NCBI RefSeq assembly: GCF_024362695.1
Contig: NC_065419.1
Location: forward strand, 15,686,678 to 15,750,677
DNA length: 64,000 nucleotides
Reading direction: 5' to 3'
From: Pectinophora gossypiella
Taxonomy: Eukaryota; Arthropoda; Insecta; Lepidoptera; Gelechiidae
The notes under the pieces are model-generated. The model was not told the origin of the DNA, made no database searches, and was given only the letters and a program-made list of their open reading frames with translations. Both the position numbers and the translations under genes were made by a program. This document shows positions 48,372-58,312 of this stretch, piece by piece. Every line of letters begins with the position of its first letter. Within the stretch, counting starts at the first letter, position 1.

Positions 48372-49284
48372 GAATATCGATCTCGCGGCGAGCTCTGACC
48401 GCTGCCGACGTGCGGTGCGACCTTCCCAACTTTTCATTTGAATATTTTGAATAACTACATACCTAGGTTGGTAGACATCATTTCACGAACCGTAGCCGCT
48501 GCTGTTATTAAGTAAAATGTATATCTTTACTACTTATACACAACACAACACATTTAATGCTAGATTGTTAACACGAAGCGCCTATTTGTATTTATTAACG
48601 ATCTATCTATAAGTACCTACGTTACTAATAAACTACTAATAAAACTTGGCAATAAAAATTGATGGGAACACTAAACAAAAAATCTCGAGAATCTTGGTGG
48701 GGAGTTTTGATCATATTCCAGATATCCCCACCGGCGCGCGGCGCCGCGCCGCACGGTGGGTTGAAATCGGCTTTCATAGACTTAAGTATTTCAATTTTAA
48801 AACTAAAACGAAATCTTTTAAACTAATTTAGGGAATTAATAAAGTAACATAACAATTCTGATTGAAAAAAAAATACATTTCGAGGATTTTTTTTGAAAAA
48901 AACAGCATCAGTAATCGTTCTATGAATTATGGCAAAAAACATTAATAATTAGTACTACAACCATTTGTACGTGTATTACGGTTTTTCTTGCCATTTCGTA
49001 GATAATTGGATTTTTCATACCAGCTCCATACAAATTTTTCGTAAAAAAAATATAATTCCTTTGTTTTTGTGCAGAAATGACTCGGGTGTATTTTTTGTGT
49101 ATAAGTAGTAATAGTTAATAGAAGCAATATCCGGCATAAAAACCTGCACTTGAAAATTAAAATTCCTAAGTGAAAGCCGATTTTCAGCCCACCGTGTGAC
49201 GGTAATCTGAAATTTTGGCAAAAATCTCCACGAAGTGTGTCTATTTAGTGAAAATCGTAGTTTAGGTCGATACCTTTTTTCTTA

Positions 49285-49985
49285 TCCTTTTTAACCGACT
49301 TCAAAAGAGAAGGAGATTATCTATTTGACCCGTATGTATGTAATATTGTTGGATTTGCATAATTTTCGTATACCTACTTAGGATTCTAAACACGTGTGTT
49401 TGTGTGTATATATGTATGTTTGTCCATGCATTTCTCAGAAACTTCAAATTGGTGCCGATTCCTGCAGCAACCTACTCATTTTATTTTAAGTTATAGCCAT
49501 TTTCTTATGCGCCGAAAAAGAAAAGTACGGATGCGGATGATTGGCAGATGTTAATTTTAAAAAGAATGAGTGAATGAATGAATAACCCGGGCGAATGAAA
49601 TAGCTGTCAAATTAATTCTGTCGAGATTTATTGGCTGACGTAAAATTTACATAAATGAGGTTTGTTTAAATTTATGCATAAAATTGATGTGTGTTTCAAA
49701 AATTTTGTGCGGATAAGAAAATGACAGGTATACCTTAAAATAAAATTAGATGGTGTCTTTTTTTGGATTAAATATCGTCATAGAATAAGAAATAATACTG
49801 TATCGTCCAACTTAAAAAAATAGTGCATGTTTCATCCAAATCGGATAAGTAATTTTTAAGTCATAGGTAAAAAAACATTGTTATGGAACATTAACAGTGG
49901 ACTCGTTGATGTCTTTTGTATGAAGGAAACCCTGACTAGTATTAAAAGGCAACATAAAGCCGCTGGAGGTCGTTGAAGTATCACT
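49285..49985 (+). repeat. Dispersed repeat R, copy split by a MITE
   Basis: It begins near AACCGACTTCAAAAGAGAAG, an end common in lepidopteran repeats. TTGTCCATGCATTTCTCAGA on the left and AATAGTGCATGTTTCATCCA and GTTGATGTCTTTTGTAT on the right align with 45125-45400. The MITE at 49449-49765 interrupts it. Confidence 0.6.
49449..49765. mobile_element. Palindromic MITE family M1, copy 2
   Basis: TTGGTGCCGATTCCTGCAG at the left and GACAGGTATACCTTAAAATA with AAATTAGATGGTGTC at the right match copies 1 and 3. An internal GAATGAGTGAATGAATGAAT run is specific to this copy and part of copy 3. It is inserted in repeat R. Confidence 0.7.
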
Positions 49986-52672
49986 GGTAATTAATGATTT
50001 GAGCGTAAATTAAAGATAAATTTAAAATGGTCAAGGGTGTGTCTGGCATACATTAAACGAATTATAATGCCTGTATTCGAGTGTTTTTTAATTATGTACC
50101 TACCTATTTACGGACGTCAAAATATACCGCGGAGAAGCATTTGCAGGAATTGCAGGTAACGAAAGTTGCTGGTTGCGCCTACTCTAGAATTTAGATTCTA
50201 ACAGTGTATTCAACAAAATATTATTTCTTACTTTTTATTACACCGATTTAGAATTTGGCATTTTTTTTTAAATTAAGTACTTTTTCCTTATGTAGTGAGT
50301 AGATCGAACTAAGGGACCGATTAGTTCTACCGTCGACCTACCTACCTTAGTGAGACGTTTTTCGATCTGCTGGACTAACATGCGCAACGTGATGAAATTA
50401 TCGATCGATTGAATAAATTTTGTCGAAATCGATAAGTTTATTTTTTCCCTAACATGGGTGCACGTAATTTTGTTCGTATTTTAACAAAACGACATGACTT
50501 ATTTGGGTTCACATATTATAATATTAATAATAAAAATGACAAAACGACATAATTATACTGTCAGAAATCAGAATTGATAAAATAACCGTGACAAAATTTT
50601 ATCAAGTTGCGCATTATTAGCCCTACTAACAAAATAATGCGAACAAACGCATTGCCGCGGGGCCCGGCCGTTGTAGGTCTGTTGACCACATTGTCGTCAT
50701 GTATACCTCGGATTTAATGTGTAATGATGCGGGATATCTTTACTTTAGATGATAATAAGTCAGTATTGATCTTGTTTTCCTATGTGTGATATATTCGTCA
50801 TCGGAACTTTCTCCTTCGATAATATTCATGAGGAGCACATCGGGCAACTTGAACTTCACAGCATTGACGAGTTATTCCGTTCTAATACCAAAAACGAATA
50901 CCATTTGGTATTAGTTAATTTCCGAACTTATTTTCCATTCCCAACGAGTACCACGTTTTTTTTATAAAAAATCTATTACTCACGAATACCAAAACGTTAG
51001 TGTTTGTAAGCTTAGCTTCACAAAGATTTATTTTATTTTCTAAGATTTATTATGTAAATCATAATATCGTAATTGATAGGTACTAAAAGTCTTAAAACTT
51101 AATTTACTTCGATCCACGATATAAAAAAAAATGTCCCATAAAAATACAGAAAAAAAACCGAAAAGTATTCCATCGTTTAATCGTTTTCATTGTTAGATTG
51201 TAAGTATTCGCAATTTTTGATATTTTTGTCAAAAACATTGTTACATTGAAAGTTGATTGTCTGTGATATTTTATAATTTTGTAAGATTGTAAGTAATTAC
51301 TATTCATATTCGTTTTTATGCCAAATGTTTACGTGATTTATTATTAAATACGCATTTATGGGTTAATAAGTACTGAAAATGGCTACTATTTGTTTGTACA
51401 TAGGTAGGAAATATTATAATTTTGTTGGACTTGGAATGATAACAGATAACTATCTGATATTTTTTAATCTCTAAAAATGACAAATTAGAGGAAAAGTATG
51501 TATATCAAACCCTAATATTGATTAAACATTACTTGAAATCACAACTGAAAGCATTTTAATTTTACTGAACCTGACTGTACCTAATTCCTTCATACTTGTT
51601 TTGGTATCGGTTTTAAAATGTGGTACTCGTTCGGAATGGAATATAAATTCGGAAATAAACTAATGCCAAGTGGTATTAGTATTTGGTATTAGAAAGGAAC
51701 AAATCGCACTGTATCTATATGCACGGGACATAGGCAGGTCCTATTATATAGCTAACAGCTAAGCTTAGCTGGCTCAGTTCAAACCCTTCTTACATTAAAT
51801 CGATCGGGCCTGCTTGCCAACACTGCGTCGGGTAGAATGGGCCACTGACCAATTGCATAAAGTAATAAGGCCTTTAGCTTTAACATTTCTTCGTTCTGCA
51901 ACCGGTGCGTACCTAGTAGGTAGGTACCTGCCTATTTCCTAATCTGTGACCGGGCTTCTAATCTTCTAGTTTTGATAGTATTGCCAATTTGAAAGTTCAT
52001 TCACCAAGTAGGTAACTAGTTAGTATCTATAAAAAATATCACAGCATTCAAATTCATTTTCTAAAATCTTTATTGTTTTTCTCATCGCATTTTTTTTAAA
52101 CCTGGTTAGTGCCTTAATATGTAATTATTTCAGCAACTTCGTAATAAAAAAATAATTTGGTAGGTATATAATATTCTTCACAATAGCTAGATAGGTACAT
52201 CTCAGTACAAGGAGTCCTCAAGTACCCTCCAGCACCGAGCCTGTTACTCGAGCCGCTGCAGCTGGTGTACTGAACCTACACTTTCAAGTTTAGTATAACA
52301 TGTAGGCATGTTGTACTTTAGTATTATTGTTATATACAATGGATCTGTTATGAAAAACATTATGTTACAAGATAAAATTATGTAAAATACAACTATTCTT
52401 AGCGAATAACAATCCAAATATGACAGGTGTCCGCCCGTCGTGGACGTCGTCGGTGGTAATCAGTAATCAATCACATCTTCAGTCAACGATTTAGGTACCT
52501 CTCATCACAGTCACAGCCCACGCACCAACCGGTAACTTCACCATGTACTAGGAACTCGGTCGAACTAAAGGTAAAGCGTCCTGCCGCTCCGCAGTCACTC
52601 GTCCCGAGAGGAGCGGGAGGAGGAGGAGGACGACGAGGAGGAGGAGGAGTCCTCCTTGGGGTGCGGGGCCGG

Positions 52673-53295
52673 TCAGGCCGGGCGCTCCGGCTCGGGCGGC
52701 TCGCTGGACGAGCGCGAGCTGGGCGGCCCGCGCGCCCACAGGCTGGCGTAGCTGAGCTGCTCGGCCGCCAGCGCCTCCTCCGCGCCCGCCACCGCCTCGA
52801 ACAGCGTGCGCTTGATGCGCAGCTGCGTCTGGTACGGCAGCCGCTTGGTGGCCTGGCACATGCCCTCGAAGAACAGCTCCAGCGGGTCCGGCGCCGCGGC
52901 CGCGCGCCACGTGTACTCCGGAAGCCGCAGCGGCGCCGGCGCCGGCGGCGCCGCGGGCGGCGGGGCGGCGCGCCGCTTGGGCTCCGACGGCGCCTCGCTG
53001 TCGCTCGAGTCGCTGGAGCGGCGGCTAGCGTGGCTCACGTGGGCGCCGTGTGCGGCGTGGGCGGCGTGGGCGCCGTGGCCGTTGGCCGGCGGCTCGAAGT
53101 CGTCGGGCGGGCGCGCCGGCTCGGGCCGCTTGCGCGCGCTCATGTGCGGCTGGAGGAACTGCATGAGCCCCATGTACTTCCAGGGGTAGGTCTTCTTGGC
53201 CTGGCCCGGCTCCTTGGCCAACATCTCGCTCTGCCTCTTCAGCGCGTCGCGGTAGCTGTCGCGCAACTTCTTCCACTTCAACTTCACCTCCTTCA
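52673..53295 (-). CDS. MADF-BESS protein E, exon 2 of 2
   Basis: The exon supplies residues 44-250 and the stop. The acceptor TTGCAG precedes TGAAGGAG, and joining to 55177-55306 in phase 1 gives VKEVKLKWKKLRDSYRDALK, the second half of the MADF domain, ending at WKYMGLMQFLQPHM. A His/Ala-rich segment and a Ser/Asp-rich segment follow, then a Pro/Ala stretch, then the BESS motif at about residues 180-217 (DPLELFFEGMCQATKRL to AVAGAEE). The C-terminal tail is Ser/Pro/Glu-rich. Unlike C and D there is no intron after the MADF domain. The long plus-strand frames here are GC-bias shadows. It is a likely nuclear regulator and the BESS is closest to that of gene C. Confidence 0.87.
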
Positions 53296-55176
53296 CTGCA
53301 ACCACACCAACTAATATAGATTAATATTCTATGTATTCCCACAACTGACATATATATTCAACTAATATCAGATTGTTGTATTAAAATGGATGTATAGGCC
53401 TGGAATACCTATAGGTGAGGGGAGAAATTATTATTTAATTATGCTTATTAACTCGCTTTGTGCCCACGACCATAACTAGAAAATAAATGCCCGTTCCTTA
53501 AAGTACCTTAAGTGCGTTCTCCTACTGAAATAGTACGTAGCTAAAAATAAAGATAAAATTACCCAATAACATAGAATAAAGATACTACTAGTACCTACAG
53601 TAACGTGTCAAAATATTCGCATAAATAATAGGTAGCTACCAGAGTTGAGATGCGGCAAATAGTGATTTAACCTAACCTAACTAAATATTCGGCCGAACTA
53701 TTCGGCTTCAACTTACGTCTACGGTAAATCCCCAAAGAGTGCGATTTTGCTGCAACCATCTGAGGAAGTAAGCAACCAAAATAACTAGTTATATCTATTA
53801 ATATCTACATAATACTTTTTTTTTATTAAAACTTGCTTTTATTGGTGCTGATTCCTGTATACACCATCTAATTTTATTTTACGTAAGTTATACTTGTCAT
53901 TTTCTTATTAAATGCTGAAAAAGAAAGGGACGGATAACGTCAAACGGGTAGCATATGAGCGAGATGCCTATTTTATTCGCCCGGGTTATTCATTCATTTT
54001 AAAATTAACAGTTGTCAATCATCCGTCCCTTTCCTTATCTACGGATTCGAAAATGACAAATATAAGTTAAAATAAAATTAGGATATGTCTGCAGGAATTG
54101 TCCTAATATAAATTATCCTAAAACTCCTAATTTAAAAAAAAAGTAGGTACTTATAATAAAAATGTGGTTTATTTCGGACTACAAATGATCCATAGGTGTC
54201 AGTAAGTACAAAAAAATTTAACCTACGACACGTTTATTCGACAAAATTATGGTAAGTATACATATGTATAATATTTATTTTACGAAGTATTTTTTTACGA
54301 AGTACATCTATTTATCTATACCAAAATTCTGCCAAATAAATATGTCGTACTAACATAGGCTAAGATTTTTTTCCCTTTTCTATTCACTAACATCCACGGT
54401 ATAAGAACACCAGGTATGCTCAAAACTGCTAGCATTTCAAGGTTAGCCCAGCTGACGTCATCCGACCCTGCGATATTTTGTAAAAAATAAGTTACCCATG
54501 TCCAATGTTTTTAATTTACTTTGTAAGGAAATTTTGTACTTTTAGTAAAAGGTTTACGTACAGTTTTAATGATTTTTGTATAAGTACGTGACAAATATTA
54601 GTAATTAATTGTTGTCCGGAATAAACCATATTTTATAACAGTACATACGTTTTTTAAATCAGGCTCATTGTTTTTTACGTCAATTTACATAAGGACAAAA
54701 AAAATTACCTGTTATCTCTAGTTTTTAAGATTCCAAAACTGTAATGTTATTATTAATCCAACCTACTATAAACTATAATTTTACACTCATATGCGACATC
54801 GAAACCGGATATTCGGTTTTGAGGCTGAATGTGCCGAGTACCGAATATCAAACCGCTTCTCTAATAGGTTACTTACCTAATAATAAGGCTCATAGAATTA
54901 AATGAAAGAATATGATAATTATATTGGCAATGTGTATTATTAGCATGTTAATCTCTGAATCAATTGAAATGTTAGATTCCAAGCGTAGTTTTTTTTTTTA
55001 AACTGCCTGAAAACTGCGAGACATCGAGTGAGATTATTGAGCGTGCGCGTGCGCGGTTATAAAGGTATTGTGGAAATACAGTAGGTAGGTATAGTGTGGA
55101 ATAGTATAGTCGGCAGCGGCCCGAGTCGACCGGCGGCAGTGGAGCGCGGCCCGAGGGGTGCGGGGCGAGGGCTTAC
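53296..55176. other. 1.9-kb intron of gene E
   Basis: AT-rich, carrying MITE M1 copy 3 (53841-54107). Nothing else is recognised. Confidence 0.75.
53841..54107. mobile_element. Palindromic MITE family M1, copy 3
   Basis: ATTGGTGCTGATTCCTGTAT and CATCTAATTTTATTTTACGT at the left recur inverted as AAAATAAAATTAGGATATGT and CTGCAGGAATTGTCCTAAT at the right. The centre has GCCCGGGTTATTCATTCATT. It is the shortest of the three copies. Confidence 0.72.
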
Positions 55177-55306
55177 CCGAGGACAGGTCGGTATCCTTCA
55201 TGACTTCGGCCCACGCCGCGTCCTTCAGCTCCTGGTCGCGGTACTCGATGGCCGTGGTGTTCCACAGGCACGGGTACTTGCGCACGCTCTCGATGAAGTG
55301 CTCCAT
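55177..55306 (-). CDS. MADF-BESS protein E, exon 1 of 2
   Basis: The exon is 43 codons plus one base from ATG at 55306: MEHFIESVRKYPCLWNTTAI, then EYRDQELKDAAWAEVMKDTD. It ends GTCCTCGG before the donor GTAAGC (phase 1). This is the first helix and Trp region of the MADF domain. The start is placed immediately ahead of the domain, as in gene C, and the full protein is 250 aa. The intron position and phase are the same as in genes C and D. Confidence 0.85.
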
Positions 55307-55530
55307 GGCGGGCGCGGGCGGCGCAGGCGGCTCGGGTCGGGCACAGCTGCCGGCGCGGGCTGGCGGCACACTGACGGCGCCCGCCGCCCGCCGCCCGGCC
55401 CCGGCACCCGCGGCCCCGCACACAGCTCGCGCCGCCCGCCGCCGCGCCACGCCGCTCGCCACAGCTGCTCTGCGCCCGCCGCACCCGCCGCACCCGCCCG
55501 CACCCGCCCGCGCCCGTCTATTCACGTCCA
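55307..55530 (-). promoter_or_regulatory. Gene E promoter / 5' UTR, CpG-rich
   Basis: A sharply bounded CpG-rich block of about 220 bp directly upstream of the ATG, with AT-rich DNA beyond 55540. No initiator was identified, so the start site is unknown. In this GC-rich block upstream frames stay open by chance. Confidence 0.4.
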
Positions 55531-56056
55531 ACCCATTTCGTCTACCTACCCATTATTAATGTCCGTTAAAATACCACGACGGTTATGTTTTAAGAAAACT
55601 TCTAACACTCCCGTAATTGATAAACGATAGGTAGATACTATGTTAAGTTCTAAGTTTCCAACCCATGAGCAAAGTGCTGTAGGTAAATATCTAATTAATT
55701 CCCTGATGAGCTACCTACTTGAGAACTGTTAAACTAAACAAAAAAAAAAGGTAAGCAGATATAATAAAATGACATTTGTATCCGTCTGTATCGGACGGAA
55801 CTACATACCTATACGTAGGTAGGTATTATTACCGTACGATAATAACGACATAGACATTTAGCAACAATCAAGGCAATTGAGATTTCTTTTCAGAGCGATT
55901 ACCTTCAATGTTTTAGATCTTGAAAGATAGTGACTGAACTGTTATTGATATACATGTTTTCATCACGTCGGTATCTTCAATAGACAGCAGAATGAATTAA
56001 TAAACACTATTGCTCCGAAACACACATCAGACAATTGCTGTTTAAATGTAGTATGT

Positions 56057-56401
56057 GTGTTGTGTGGATACCCTGGCGTCGTCGCATCTGGACGGTACTT
56101 CGTCTCGCCCCGCGCGGCAGCGGCTATTGCGGCTGAGTCCTTGAAGAGGAGGAAGTACTCGGGTCTGGCGGGATCATTCCTTTTTGTCCCATTTGCAGTT
56201 GAAACGATGGGTCCTTGGGGTCCAGAAGCAAAAATATTTGTTAAGGATCTCTCAATGCGTCTTATTGGGGCTTCGGGAGATACTAGGGCTGGTAGTTATT
56301 TCTGTCAGAGAATTAGCCTGGCGATTCAGAGGGGTAATGCTGCCAGCCTGTTGGGCACCTTGCCTCGATGTGACGCATTGGAGGAGGTGTTTTATTTATA
56401 A
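56057..56401 (+). pseudogene. Retroelement polyprotein C-terminal fragment
   Basis: The frame reads AAESLKRRKYSGLAGSFLFV, PFAVETMGPWGPEAKIF and RAGSYFCQRISLAIQRGNAA. The FVPFAVET-GPWGP and QRISLAIQRGNAA blocks are a C-terminal segment found in many reverse transcriptase polyproteins of animal retroelements. Upstream domains are missing, so this is a truncated copy. It ends at a stop and an AT-rich tail with AATAAATAAA. Exact clade not assigned. Confidence 0.5.
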
Positions 56402-56489
56402 GATGTGTTTGTTTTGTTTTTAATTGTTTGAATAAATAAATTTGAGTACCTACCTAATTTTTTTACTAATATTGGGCGACTTTGTTCCA

Positions 56490-56700
56490 GTGGCTTTCGC
56501 ATATCTCTTGTCCTGCTGAAGAAACTCACCAAGAGAACTTGAACCATAATACATACTCACGTATAAACTCAAGCCTATTTCCCACCGGGATAAGCAGGTA
56601 CCTACTATGGAAGCTACTTGGATCCTGCACATTCCTCAAGTGTTTCACACCTACCGACCTCACTACATTCTTCGTAAGGACGTCCCTAAAGCAATGAAGA
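56490..56700 (+). repeat. Dispersed repeat family X
   Basis: ACTCAAGCCTATTTCCCACC, GGGATAAGCAGG, GGATCCTGCACATTCCTCA and GTAAGGACGTCCCTAAAGCA follow the order of the copy at 45535-45735. Confidence 0.5.
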
Positions 56701-57372
56701 GAACTTGCATTGCAACCTAGACATTAATCAATTGTTCTCACTTCCTGTCGTTGTTGTCGTACTTGTAGATACTTACCTAAGTATTTAAAAAAAAAACATT
56801 ACCATCCATAAAATGTATCATTTCCAACGCGTGGCGACGCTGCTTAGTCAACAAAATAAATATAGCGCCTGTTACTTTGAATAATAATACTTGTTAGTAG
56901 CATCTTTGCTATGAAATTTTATTCAGGGGCTGGAAATGTTTGTATTTATTATTGAAGGGGATACTAGTAGTGGAGAGTGAATAAAGCCGGAGCTTCTTAA
57001 CTACTTATTGATGTACCTTCCGGTAGGTTTAGGGAATGTTGCGCCACTTGCTGACATCTCACTCGCGTGTGTCGTAGGTAGAGTGAAGCTGTCTGGCAGG
57101 TATTATCGTGTGGTAAAAACAGGGCCCTATTTATTGGAACCATCAACCCGTTCTGGAGCAGCTGCACCGTGGGGAGTACGTTCCCCTCCAGTCAATGGAG
57201 GCGAGGCTGTGCCACATCACGACCATTGTTGGTAGTGTTATACCATCTATATACTAATTATTATAATTATTAAAATTTGTAGGTTGACTACTACTGACGA
57301 TGAAGAAGGATCTAAATAAACTCCGCCCTAATTTCTATCGTGTTTTACGTTCAAATCAAGGTGCCTATTCTA

Positions 57373-57378
57373 TTTATT
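57373..57378 (-). terminator. Possible polyadenylation signal of kelch
   Basis: AATAAA on the minus strand, about 240 nt beyond the TAG at 57620. It fits a transcript that includes the 57620-58133 exon. Confidence 0.4.
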
Positions 57379-57619
57379 TGTAATTTGAAGGAATTAAATA
57401 AAATGCGTATAAAATAACGAGGCTATAATCTTACTACATACTAAAATACAATCACTAAATCTCTAATACAATGCATCTAATTTACAAATAGTAGTAGAGA
57501 AATAAACCAGTCTCTGCAGTGGAATGTAACAATATATTATTCTGTACAAGTGTTCAAGAATCGTAAGCGCATACGTAACTATAATCTATCACGAGTGTTG
57601 ACGTTGGACAGCGGCGAGG

Positions 57620-57926
57620 CTAGCGGCCCGCCTCGTCGTCCGAGTCGTCGTCTTCGTCGTCGTCGTCGACGGGGTCGCGGGGGTCGCAGTGGTCGCGGGG
57701 GTCACCGTGGTCGCGGGGGTCGCCGTGGTCGCGGGGGTCGCCGTGGTCGCGGGGGTCGCGGTGGTCGTGGTCGCAGGGCGGCGCGCGGCGGCGCGGCGGC
57801 AGCAGGCGCGCGCGCTGGCTCTCGGGCAGCAGGTGGTAGGAGCAGCTGGCGCGCGGCGCGTGCAGCAGCAGCAGGCAGGCGGGCGCCGGCGCCGGCTCCG
57901 CGATGGAGCCGCAGCTGGCCGACAGC

Positions 57927-57960
<34 letters not shown>

Positions 57961-58309
57961 GCCAGCGCGCCGCGCGCGGCATGGTGCCGGCTCCGGCGCC
58001 GCCCCCGCCCCCGGCGCCGCCCCCGGCCCCCGCGCCGCCCCCGCCCCCACGCCGCCAGCGGCACGCGACGGCCCCCGCGCCCGCGCACGCGCCGCACGCC
58101 ACCGCGCCGCCGGGGCCGCTGACGTTCGCGTACCTATAATTACAACATTGTTTATCTTTACGAGGTTGATTTCACACCGACCTCTGACCGTCCGACGGTG
58201 GAGCTAGCCGTCCCCAGTCCATGTAACAACGAAGTACTTAAGTAAGTACTGACCCCGGCTCGAGGTCGGCGGGCGGGCGCGGCGCGGGGGGCGCGGGGGG
58301 CGCGGCCCG
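57620..58309 (-). CDS. Kelch stop-readthrough extension (about 190 codons, 2 exon parts)
   Basis: After the UGA at 58310-58312 the same frame continues for 18 codons (RAAPPAPPAPRPPADLEP) and two bases to a GTCAGT donor at 58253. An acceptor (ATTATAG) before 58133 restores the frame exactly: GG joins G, giving G-YANVSGPGG. The frame then runs 170 codons to TAG at 57620. The product is low-complexity: Gly/Ala-rich, a Cys/Leu/His patch (CLLLLHAP), HGDPRD repeats, and an acidic end (DDDDEDDDSDDEAGR). In Drosophila, kelch is known to make a longer form by UGA suppression; the extension here is far shorter. Caution: GC bias keeps several other frames open across this exon, and the exon may instead be 3' UTR. 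Confidence 0.5.
57674..57775. repeat. 18-bp tandem repeat encoding HGDPRD
   Basis: About five units near GGTCGCGGGGGTCGCCGT. The period is a multiple of three, so the reading frame is kept. Changes between units are mostly conservative (HGDPRD, HCDPRD, HRDPRD). Confidence 0.8.
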
Positions 58310-58312
58310 TCA
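58301..58312 (-). promoter_or_regulatory. Leaky stop context UGA-CGG
   Basis: The kelch stop is TGA followed by CGG (CCCTGACGGGCC). UGA-CGG is one of the established strong readthrough contexts. A short GC hairpin could form just downstream (CGGGCCGCG against CGCGCCCG). Function here is inferred. Confidence 0.55.

Larger units (their letters stand above)
48372..52672. other. 4.3-kb intergenic stretch between genes D and E
   Basis: Mostly AT-rich. It includes repeat R split by a MITE (49285-49985). The rest (50000-52060) shows no gene or recognisable element. The 3' UTR of gene E probably reaches an AATAAA on the minus strand at 52069-52074, about 600 nt past its stop. Confidence 0.55.
55531..57372. 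other. Intergenic stretch between gene E and kelch
   Basis: Contains a retroelement coding fragment (56057-56401), a repeat X copy (about 56490-56700) and AT-rich DNA. A 75-codon frame at 57008-57235 has no recognisable domain. Confidence 0.6.

Noticed and set aside
55034..55531. 165-codon frame extending gene E upstream and into its intron
   Set aside because: The upstream part is GC-rich leader without MADF similarity, and the downstream part runs past a clear GTAAGC donor; the ATG at 55306 fits the family start.
57008..57235. 75-codon plus-strand frame
   Set aside because: No motif, in repeat-rich DNA between gene E and kelch.
57550..58207. Plus-strand frames of 172-190 codons over the kelch extension exon
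   Set aside because: Arg- or Ala/Pro-rich products of a GC-rich tandem repeat read on the wrong strand; no splice or start context. Their existence is, however, a reason for caution about openness of the readthrough frame.
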